This document shows, piece after piece, positions 7,788 through 13,244 of a stretch of 13,244 bases of DNA. The DNA lies in contig JAGXAV010000017.1 in NCBI GenBank assembly GCA_018971455.1, positions 1-13,244 of the forward strand, given 5' to 3'. The notes under the pieces are model-generated. The model had not been told where the DNA came from and searched no databases. It saw only the letters and a list, made by a program, of their open reading frames with translations. Origin of the DNA: Rhodospirillales bacterium. GTDB taxonomy: Bacteria; Pseudomonadota; Alphaproteobacteria; Acetobacterales; Acetobacteraceae. Made by a program: the position numbers and the translations under genes. How positions within the stretch are numbered: position 1 is the first letter of the stretch; every line of letters starts with the position of its first letter.

Positions 7788-7917
7788 GTCACTTCACCCA
7801 CATTCCGAAGAGCAGCTTACCCGATCAACACCAACGCATCGTTCGAAGCACACCCTCATATTATAAGGCAATTAAGCCAGACGGAAATTAATCAGACAAA
7901 TCCATCGAACACTATAA

Positions 7918-8649
7918 CTAAGCGAATCCTCTTACATACTCACGAGCCTTATTAAAATCAGAGTTTCTTTCGTGATTAACACTTTCTCGAATGGTGTAAC
8001 CCCTTCCCCAGACCGTGCCGATGATGTTTTCTACATTTGCCGTTTTAAGTTTTTTCCGAAGTTTGCATATAAAAACGTCTATTATCTTCATTTCTGGCTC
8101 ATCAACTCCGCCATACAAATGATTTAGAAATATCTCCTTTGAGATTATAGTGTTTTTCTTCAACATTAGAAGCTCCATTATCATGTATTCTTTTCCGGTA
8201 AGGTGAATTTTTTTACCGTCCACGTACATTTCTTTATTTTCAGTATTCAATTCGATATTATTTATAATAATTTTTGCCTGGCTGAATCCTTTCCATCTCC
8301 TTGTAACAGCCAATATTCTAGATATAAATTCCTCTTTGTCGAATGGTTTTGTAATATATTCATCGGCGCCTATTGAAAACGCCTTTATTTTCGCCGGCAT
8401 TCTATTCATTCCAGAAATAACCATTATGGGAACATCTAATTTTGAATTCCTTATTCTTCGAATTACTTCGTATCCATCAGTGTCTGGGAGCATGATATCT
8501 AAAATGACAATGTCATATTCATAGTGTTTCACCAAATCAACGGCCTCTTCGCCCGTGACGGTCTTGTCCACAACAGCACCCCGAGCGGCAAGCATCAGCT
8601 GGATGCTTCTGGAAACTGCCACGTCATCTTCAACCAAGAGCACACGCAT
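7918..8649 (-). CDS. CtrA-family two-component response regulator (AT-rich paralog)
   Basis: A 243-residue OmpR-type regulator: receiver domain 1-115, winged helix 125-222. Receiver residues are all present: acidic pocket E7-D8-D9, phosphorylated Asp51 (L-D-I-M-L-P-D), Ser79, Tyr98 and Lys101 (T-K-P-F). The DNA-binding half closely follows CtrA, the alphaproteobacterial cell-cycle master regulator: V-H/I-H-L-T-G-K-E-Y (148-155), K-E-I-F-L-N-H-L-Y-G-G-V-D-E-P-E (171-186), K-I-I-D-V-F-I-C-K-L-R-K-K-L (188-201) and T-V-W-G-R-G-Y (212-218). It should therefore recognise TTAA-type CtrA sites. The start has GGAG (8657-8660) seven bases upstream. The C-terminal tail (222-243) ends R-G-F-A, not the Ala-Ala ClpXP tag of Caulobacter CtrA. 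Bases 8041-8520 are about 33% GC by hand count, with many ATA and AAA codons, against 62-72% in sampled neighbours. No histidine kinase or phosphotransferase is adjacent. It is probably a second CtrA copy and not the housekeeping one, though that cannot be shown from this window. Confidence 0.93.
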   Translation of the reverse strand: MRVLLVEDDVAVSRSIQLMLAARGAVVDKTVTGEEAVDLVKHYEYDIVILDIMLPDTDGYEVIRRIRNSKLDVPIMVISGMNRMPAKIKAFSIGADEYITKPFDKEEFISRILAVTRRWKGFSQAKIIINNIELNTENKEMYVDGKKIHLTGKEYMIMELLMLKKNTIISKEIFLNHLYGGVDEPEMKIIDVFICKLRKKLKTANVENIIGTVWGRGYTIRESVNHERNSDFNKAREYVRGFA

Positions 8650-8982
8650 TTGTTTTCTCCACTACTTCCGGTTGTAGCGTAGCAGTAACTTCTGCCGTTA
8701 ACAAGGATCAAATTTTAGCTTTTTGTGGTGCCGTCCTGGGCGCCCACGGCTATAGGGCTCACCGGTCAGTCTTCGATTTTCAGACCATTGATGAGCGTCG
8801 AAGGAGAGGCACCCTGATCCTCTCCAATTCCTGTGCCCCCAGGAGAGTAGAGCTTTGGGGAGCGGCCTCCCTTCGGAAGAACGGACCGATGGGCAATTCC
8901 CCGTTCACGGTGAGCGGCCGGTAGAAGCCCCACCGATCGGGAAGATCTGGGTCATGGCGAGTGGCGCCAGCCCCGCAGCGAG
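8650..8982. other. 333-base gap without an assignable gene; possible gene or element remnant
   Basis: The first 75 bases next to the ctrA-like start are AT-rich and probably hold its promoter; the rest returns to GC-rich composition. In the GC-rich part, CCTCTCC (8819-8825) can pair either with GGAGAGG (8803-8809, 7-bp stem, 9-base loop) or with GGAGAG (8842-8847, 6-bp stem), and GGGAG/CTCCC (8858-8871) forms another small hairpin. On the minus strand an open frame without a start codon runs about 70 codons from the end of the FHA gene, reading W-G-F-Y-R-P-L-T-V-N-G-E-L-P-I-G-P in its middle and ending at TGA near 8790. This looks protein-like but I do not recognise it. It could be a decayed gene, an insertion-element fragment or chance. 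Confidence 0.35.
8676..8704 (-). promoter_or_regulatory. Weak candidate promoter and CtrA half-site upstream of the ctrA-like gene
   Basis: On the minus strand TTGTTA (8704-8699), a 17-base spacer and TACGCT (8681-8676) form a weak -35/-10 pair about 30 bases before the start codon. GTTAAC (8697-8702), containing the TTAA half of the CtrA box, overlaps the -35, and a partial GTTA follows at 8-base spacing. A full TTAA-N7-TTAA is not present, so autoregulation is only a possibility. Confidence 0.22.
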
Positions 8983-10140
8983 CTAGGGAAAATGCAAGAC
9001 GACGAGGGCAAGATCATCCTCGAGCTCGCTGGTGCCGGTAGCGGCAATCAGAGCGTCGAACAGACGTTGCGGCTCGGGTATGCCCGGGCGCTCTGGGCCA
9101 CGAATCAAGGCCGCCATGTCCTCAAGCGTGAAAGCGGCACCGTCCGGGCGGCGCAGCGCAAGCACGACATTGCTGAAGATAACCAGCTTACTGCGCGGTG
9201 GTATGGTGACGCTCCGCGCCGTGTAAGCAGTCCCGCCCGCCGACCCAATCGCCGGATTTGGCGCGTGCAGCGCCGCAAGTCGCTCGCGATCTTCGGCCAG
9301 CAGCAACGCCGGATGGTGGCCGGCGGCGCAGAAATCCAGCCGGCGTTCATGCGGCCAGAATACCCAGCACCACATTGTGCAGCTGTGCGTCGCGTGCGCC
9401 GCCACCGGATAGCTGGCATTGAGCCGGCCCATCACCGCGGCCGGATCGTCTCCATCCCCGCCGGCGGCGCGCAGCACGCTGGCAACTGAAACCGCGTGCA
9501 TCGCCGCTGCCAGCCCTTGCGTCGCGCCGTCCATCAAGTAGCCGGCATACGCGCCGTCCGCGCGACGTCGATAGCCAAAGCAATCGCCACCCAGCCGGGC
9601 GCATGGCCGGAAGACCCAGTCGATCCGCAAATCCGCCGCATCCAGCTGTGCAGGCAGCAGGTCGAGCACATATTGCCGCGCCCTCTGGAGATCCTGATCG
9701 AGCGCATCTACCGTTTCCAATTCCCGACGGCCGCGTCGCTCATAGACCAGCCGATACGGCCCGATCGCTAGCCGCGCGCCAGGCTTGAGCGCCACTTGCT
9801 GACTGATCCGCGTACCATCGACGAAGGTCCCGTTGGTGGACCCCAAATCCGTTGCCAGCACCTCTCCGCCAGCGAGCACGTCGGCACCAATCAGGTCGAT
9901 GCGGCAGTGCCGGCGTGAAACGTCGGGCCCGGCCAATAGCAGATCACAACCCTCCGCCCGGCCAATAATCAGCGCCCCGGGCTCGAGGCGCCGCACCTCC
10001 ATCGGCGCGGCCAGATCAGTCGATTGGACGCGCAGCAGGTGTACCACCTCCTCCGCTGACGGGGCTCCCGCCAGAAGTGCCGCCGGGCGGCGAAACTGTG
10101 TCCGGTCGGGATCGGTGTCGGTGCCCTCCTGGTCAGACAC
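8983..10140 (-). CDS. FHA-domain protein fused to PP2C/SpoIIE-type phosphatase domain
   Basis: A 385-residue cytoplasmic protein. A disordered N-terminus (1-40) precedes an FHA phosphothreonine-binding domain at about 48-132: I-G-R (59-61), D-V-S-R-R-H-C (73-79) and D-L-G-S-T-N-G-T-F-V-D-G (98-109), with all phosphopeptide-binding residues present. A helical linker (143-163, ending L-L-P) leads to a SpoIIE/RsbU-type PP2C domain (170-384). It retains L-G-G-D186, D204, A-G-H-H-P (273-277) and the closing E-D-D-L-A-L-V (374-380). Two usual motifs are altered: the G-H-G after the second aspartate is A-T-Q-G, and the Y-T-D-G segment is F-S-N-V (322-325). It may be a weak or regulatory phosphatase acting on phosphoproteins or anti-sigma antagonists. 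The GTG start lies three bases after the LLM monooxygenase stop, suggesting coupled translation; no strong ribosome site is visible. Confidence 0.88.
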   Translation of the reverse strand: MSDQEGTDTDPDRTQFRRPAALLAGAPSAEEVVHLLRVQSTDLAAPMEVRRLEPGALIIGRAEGCDLLLAGPDVSRRHCRIDLIGADVLAGGEVLATDLGSTNGTFVDGTRISQQVALKPGARLAIGPYRLVYERRGRRELETVDALDQDLQRARQYVLDLLPAQLDAADLRIDWVFRPCARLGGDCFGYRRRADGAYAGYLMDGATQGLAAAMHAVSVASVLRAAGGDGDDPAAVMGRLNASYPVAAHATHSCTMWCWVFWPHERRLDFCAAGHHPALLLAEDRERLAALHAPNPAIGSAGGTAYTARSVTIPPRSKLVIFSNVVLALRRPDGAAFTLEDMAALIRGPERPGIPEPQRLFDALIAATGTSELEDDLALVVLHFP

Positions 10141-10143
10141 GAA

Positions 10144-11355
10144 TTAATCCGGTTTGATCGGCTCGACGTCACGCGCGCCGGAGGCGCGGGCGTGATACTC
10201 ATCCGGTACTGCCCGACCCGCATCAGTGAACGCCTTGCGTAGCGCCTCCACATTGGGACCGAAGATGCTACGGCGGTTGGCCTTGGCCCACTCATGCGAT
10301 GCCGCCAGCGTATCGAGTGACTGCTGAAAGCGCGGCATGACATAGCGGGCAAAGAGCTCGTAGCTGCGCCAGGTCGCTTCGCGATCGGCCCAATCATGGG
10401 CACGGAACAGGAAGCCGCCGAAACCGCCCTGACTCAGTTCGATCAGCCTCTCGACGCCGCGAATCACCGTCTCCGGCGAGCCAACCAGAGTACTGCCTGA
10501 CTTGATTCCATCCCGCAATGGATCTTCCGAGCGTCCGGGCGGGCGGCCCAACGCATCCTCGAAATAAGTCACGGTCTCCATGCGCTCACCGTGCTGCACA
10601 TCGGCGAAGGCGCGCGCATCGCTTTCTGCGACATGAACATTGAGGACCAGCCGCCATTGTCGACGATCCATCGTTTTCCCATGCGCCGCGGCGGTCTCCT
10701 CGGCAATCTTCCACTGCCCGGCCAATGCATCCGGCCCGCCCGGCAGCCCCGCGCCAAGAGACAGCATGCCGATTCCGTGCTTTCCCGCGCTTACTGGCCC
10801 GGCTGGAGTGAGCGTACTCGCACAGGCGATTGGGAAATGCGGATCACTATACGGGCGCAGATGCAGCCGCGCCTCACGCATCTCGAACCAATCGGTCTTA
10901 ATTGTTACCGGTTCCTCGCAGGCAAGCAGGCGCATAATGGCATCGAGCGACTCATCCATGCGCCGCCTTTGAGTCGCCGGATCGATCGCCAACATGTAAG
11001 CGTCCGAGACCAAAGCGCCGGGCCCGCAGCCAAGCATCACACGCCCTCGCGTCATGTGATCGAGCTGTACAAAGCGCTGTGCGACCATGAACGGGTGATG
11101 ATAAGGCAGGCTCGTCACCCCGGAGCCAAGGCGGATATTTTTTGTCCGCTCCGCGGCGGCGGCGATGATAAGCTCTGGGGATGCGATGATCTCCCAGCCA
11201 GCCGAATGATGCTCGCCGATCCAGGCTTCATCATAACCCAAACGGTCGAGATACTCGATCATTTCGATATCGCGCGCCAGCGCCAGCGTCGGATTATCGC
11301 CGATGCGATGGAATGGTGCGAGGAAGATGCCGAAGTTCAGTCCACGACGCGCCAT
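10144..11355 (-). CDS. LLM-class flavin-dependent monooxygenase (limonene monooxygenase-like)
   Basis: A 403-residue bacterial luciferase-like (LLM) TIM-barrel oxidoreductase. These enzymes use reduced flavin (FMNH2) from a partner reductase and O2 to oxidise small organic substrates. Typical elements are G-I-F-L-A-P-F-H (9-16), D-E-A-W-I-G-E-H-H (42-50), S-L-P-Y-H-H-P (82-88), D-H-M-T-R-G-R (99-105) followed by the glycine loop G-C-G-P-G-A (109-114), and V-G-S-P-E-T-V (291-297). The start G-I-F-L-A-P-F-H with length near 400 and the C-terminal tail resemble limonene 1,2-monooxygenase-type members, but substrate is not determined. ATG 11355 has a strong AGGGGGG just upstream; a farther in-frame start at 11406 would add 17 residues without family character. 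No flavin reductase gene is adjacent. The gene sits 72 bases after the phosphoesterase and directly before the FHA protein. Confidence 0.9.
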   Translation of the reverse strand: MARRGLNFGIFLAPFHRIGDNPTLALARDIEMIEYLDRLGYDEAWIGEHHSAGWEIIASPELIIAAAAERTKNIRLGSGVTSLPYHHPFMVAQRFVQLDHMTRGRVMLGCGPGALVSDAYMLAIDPATQRRRMDESLDAIMRLLACEEPVTIKTDWFEMREARLHLRPYSDPHFPIACASTLTPAGPVSAGKHGIGMLSLGAGLPGGPDALAGQWKIAEETAAAHGKTMDRRQWRLVLNVHVAESDARAFADVQHGERMETVTYFEDALGRPPGRSEDPLRDGIKSGSTLVGSPETVIRGVERLIELSQGGFGGFLFRAHDWADREATWRSYELFARYVMPRFQQSLDTLAASHEWAKANRRSIFGPNVEALRKAFTDAGRAVPDEYHARASGARDVEPIKPD

Positions 11356-11361
11356 GAGAGT

Positions 11362-11398
11362 CCCCCCTGTGGCGGGTATCGTGCAACGAGTAAGGGGG
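11362..11398 (-). promoter_or_regulatory. Ribosome site of the LLM gene inside a possible hairpin
   Basis: The Shine-Dalgarno AGGGGGG of the LLM gene (minus strand, 11368-11362) is complementary to CCCCCT (minus strand, 11398-11393), giving a 6-bp all but one GC stem with a 24-base loop. If formed, it would hide the ribosome site. Seen directly in the sequence; regulatory meaning is inference, and part of the stem could simply reflect a strong SD in GC-rich DNA. Confidence 0.3.
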
Positions 11399-11427
11399 TC
11401 TGCCAAGTCACCTACGCCACCGGCGGG

Positions 11428-12291
11428 TCAGGGCAACAGCCCGTGCGCTACCGCCGCCAAGCCTGGCGGCGCCGCGCCAGCCAACCGGGCAATGGTCGCC
11501 AGCGTGTCGTAATGGTTCACCGGGCGGGAGTCTTGCCCCGGCACGACCCCGGCGCCGAGCACCAGCAACGGCATCGTCGCTGACGCGAAGGGCGAAATAT
11601 CGTCCTCCTCGTCCCAGGTGATGATCAACAGACTGTGATGCAATGGCGCCCAGTCAGCATAGGCGGCGAGATGCGCACGGAGCCAGCTATCGCCGGCGCG
11701 CACGAGCGCCGGCCCGAAATTCAACGCTGATGTTCCGTGCATATCGTGGTTCTGGTCCGGCACGACGAAAGCAACGCGCGGCAGGTCCTCGAAATTGGAG
11801 GGAAAGGCTGAGAATGGCTTATTGGCGGCGGGCGTGATAGCCCAGACGCTTGGCGTAGCTGACTGCCAGTTCGACCAGGGATTGTGCTTGCGTGCATAGG
11901 CCCCGGCACGCATCACCAGGCTGCCCGCTTTCGGCAACCCCTCGCTGTAGCCTATGAAATCGGCCCCCGCCCTGCGCAGCGCGCCGGCAAGATTGGGGGT
12001 CACAAGTGGCGCGCCCTCCACAGCGCCGTCGTGACGCACGCCCTGCGTGGTGCCCGAGAATAGGGCGAGATAATTGGGCTGGCTTGGATGCGCCACCCCC
12101 CGCGCACGCGTATAGACCCGAGCGCGCGGCACAAGCACATGGTTGATGAAGGGGGCCGCATCGCTGCCGATAATCTCGTTTGCGCTGTGATTCTCTTCGA
12201 TGACGACAACAATATGCGCGACTGCCGCAACCGCCGCGGCGGGCTTCATGAAGATCGCCAGCAGCAGAAGAAGCACCTCGAGGCGCCTCAA
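11428..12291 (-). CDS. Secreted phosphoesterase (acid phosphatase / phospholipase C-like)
   Basis: A 287-residue protein of the phosphoesterase family that includes acid phosphatase AcpA and PI-PLC-like enzymes, hydrolysing phosphate monoesters or phospholipid headgroups outside the cytoplasm. The N-terminus M-R-R-L-E-V-L-L-L-L-L-A-I-F-M (1-15), then A-A-A-V-A-A-V-A, is a good Sec signal peptide. Catalytic landmarks are I-E-E-N-H-S (31-36, metal-binding Glu/Asn), H-P-S-Q-P-N-Y-L (68-75, with the probable nucleophile Ser70), P-D-Q-N-H-D-M-H-G (178-186) and T-W-D-E-E-D (225-230, metal-binding acids). TTG 12291 is preferred as the start because it overlaps the upstream stop as TTGA and preserves the signal peptide; ATG 12249 would remove its positive and hydrophobic segments. 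It is shorter than classical AcpA (about 500 residues) but in the range of small relatives. Confidence 0.87.
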   Translation of the reverse strand: MRRLEVLLLLLAIFMKPAAAVAAVAHIVVVIEENHSANEIIGSDAAPFINHVLVPRARVYTRARGVAHPSQPNYLALFSGTTQGVRHDGAVEGAPLVTPNLAGALRRAGADFIGYSEGLPKAGSLVMRAGAYARKHNPWSNWQSATPSVWAITPAANKPFSAFPSNFEDLPRVAFVVPDQNHDMHGTSALNFGPALVRAGDSWLRAHLAAYADWAPLHHSLLIITWDEEDDISPFASATMPLLVLGAGVVPGQDSRPVNHYDTLATIARLAGAAPPGLAAVAHGLLP

Positions 12292-13244
12292 CGGCTCAGC
12301 TCGCGCGTCATCGCATCGAGCCCGGCCAGGCTGAGCGGATACATGCGCCCCCTCATCGCCTCCCGAACCAGTCCGACCGACATGCTGAGGCTCCAGCCGC
12401 GTTCAGGAATGGGGTTAAGCCAGGCGGCATGACGGAAGTGGCCGCACAGCCGCTCCATCCAGACGCGCCCGCTCTCCTCGTTCCAGTGCTCAACGCTGCC
12501 GCCGGGCTGTGTAATTTCGTACGGACTCATCGACGCATCGCCAACGAAGACGGCGCGGTAATCCGGCCCATAGCTGCGCAATATGTCCCAGGTCGATCGC
12601 TCGAACTCGCGCCGCCGCCGGTTCTGGATCCACAGTCGCTCATAGGGGCAATTGTGGAAATAAAAATGGTGCAAATGCTTGAACTCGGCCCGTGCTGCCG
12701 AAAACAGCTCCTCACAGAGGCGTACATGCTCGTCCATCGAGCCGCCGATATCGAGGAAGAGCAGCACCTTCACCGCATTATGGCGTTCCGGCACCAGCTT
12801 GAGGTCGAGTTGGCCAGCATTGCCGGCCGTCGCGCGGATTGTTTCAGCCATATCAAGCTCGCTCGCCGCACCCTGACGGGCAAAGCGCCGCAGGCGTCGA
12901 AGTGCCAGCTTCATGCCACGCGTGCCGAGCTCAACGCCGTCATCGAGGTCGCGGAACTCCCGTCGATCCCACACCTTGACGGCGCGGCGATGGCGGCTCT
13001 CCTGTTGGCCGATCCGCACGCCCTCAGGATTGTAGCCCTGCGCGCCAAACGGTGAGGTTCCCGCGGTGCCGATCCATTTGCTGCCGCCCTGGTGGCGGCC
13101 TTCCTGCTCGGCAAGGCGATCGCGCAACGTCTCCATCAGCACGTCGAGGCCGCCCAACGCCTTGATCTTGGCCATTTCCTCAGGCGACAGCAGCTTCTCT
13201 GCGAGGTTGCGCAACCACTCCTCGGGCAATGCCCGCGCCATCTC
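12288..13244 (-). CDS. VWA-domain protein, CoxE-like (5' end outside window)
   Basis: At least 318 residues are visible and the frame stays open through the right edge, so the true start is probably beyond it; relatives known to me are nearer 390 residues, with an extra N-terminal helical region. The visible part has a helical N-terminus (P-E-E-W-L-R..A-E-K-L-L-S-P-E-E-M), a conserved G-T-A-G-T-S-P-F-G..G-Y-N-P-E-G-V-R segment (58-76 from ATG 13241), and a von Willebrand A domain from about 155. The metal-ion (MIDAS) motif reads L-D-I-G-G-S-M-D (163-170) where the textbook form is D-x-S-x-S; a later acid lies in G-D-A-S-M-S-P (234-240). These proteins usually work with a MoxR-type AAA+ ATPase in assembling or activating protein complexes; none is visible, but it may lie just outside the window. 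The stop overlaps the phosphoesterase start. Confidence 0.9.
   Translation of the reverse strand, partial: EMARALPEEWLRNLAEKLLSPEEMAKIKALGGLDVLMETLRDRLAEQEGRHQGGSKWIGTAGTSPFGAQGYNPEGVRIGQQESRHRRAVKVWDRREFRDLDDGVELGTRGMKLALRRLRRFARQGAASELDMAETIRATAGNAGQLDLKLVPERHNAVKVLLFLDIGGSMDEHVRLCEELFSAARAEFKHLHHFYFHNCPYERLWIQNRRRREFERSTWDILRSYGPDYRAVFVGDASMSPYEITQPGGSVEHWNEESGRVWMERLCGHFRHAAWLNPIPERGWSLSMSVGLVREAMRGRMYPLSLAGLDAMTRELSR

Noticed and set aside
7872..7891. Two TTAA boxes as a CtrA binding site
   Set aside because: The spacing between them is 12 bases; the CtrA consensus needs 7, and the region is AT-rich enough to give TTAA by chance.
7602..7955. 117-codon plus-strand frame across the FAH end and the following spacer
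   Set aside because: It begins inside the FAH gene in another frame, crosses both hairpins and ends inside the ctrA-like gene; composition is not protein-like.
10591..11583. 330-codon plus-strand frame opposite the LLM gene
   Set aside because: It is an antisense shadow of a well-supported LLM protein and crosses into the phosphoesterase gene.
1..13244. CRISPR array, tRNA, rRNA, integrase or intact insertion sequence
   Set aside because: No regularly spaced repeats, cloverleaf-like segments, recombinase or transposase signatures were seen on reading either strand.

Overview
The window is about 13.2 kb of GC-rich DNA from an alphaproteobacterium, most likely an Acetobacteraceae-type Rhodospirillales. 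The reasons are an intracellular PHB depolymerase, alphaproteobacterial-style LptF, two GST-family proteins, and above all a response regulator that is clearly a member of the alphaproteobacteria-specific CtrA family. No tRNA, rRNA, CRISPR array or intact transposon is visible. The family assignment at order level is inference.

Layout, left to right. (1) Bases 1-2392: the 3' end of a GST-family gene (+), an intracellular poly-3-hydroxybutyrate depolymerase phaZ (-), and a complete second GST-family gene (+). (2) Bases 2404-6752 (-): a compact envelope-polysaccharide operon read right to left as GT4 glycosyltransferase, lptF (5-base gap), O-antigen ligase/polymerase (4-base GTGA overlap), then a small cupin protein. 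(3) Bases 6842-7669 (+): a fumarylacetoacetate-hydrolase-family enzyme, divergent from the glycosyltransferase, with a plausible promoter. (4) Bases 7670-8982: two hairpins, an unusually AT-rich CtrA-like response regulator gene (-), and 333 bases without an assignable gene. (5) Bases 8983-13244 (-): a same-strand run of a VWA/CoxE-type protein (5' end cut by the window), a secreted phosphoesterase (start overlapping the VWA stop), an LLM flavin monooxygenase and an FHA plus PP2C/SpoIIE-type protein starting 3 bases after the LLM stop.

How they work together. The glycosyltransferase, LptF and ligase genes probably build, join and export lipopolysaccharide or another surface glycan; lptG, the usual partner of lptF, is not next to it. 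PhaZ mobilises stored PHB. The FAH and LLM enzymes look like stand-alone catabolic genes. The most striking item is the CtrA-like regulator. Its receiver residues and DNA-recognition helix are intact, but it lies alone in DNA of roughly 33% GC inside a genome of roughly 60-70% GC, and its first 120 coding bases are much closer to the host composition. It looks like a transferred or recombined paralog of a master cell-cycle regulator.
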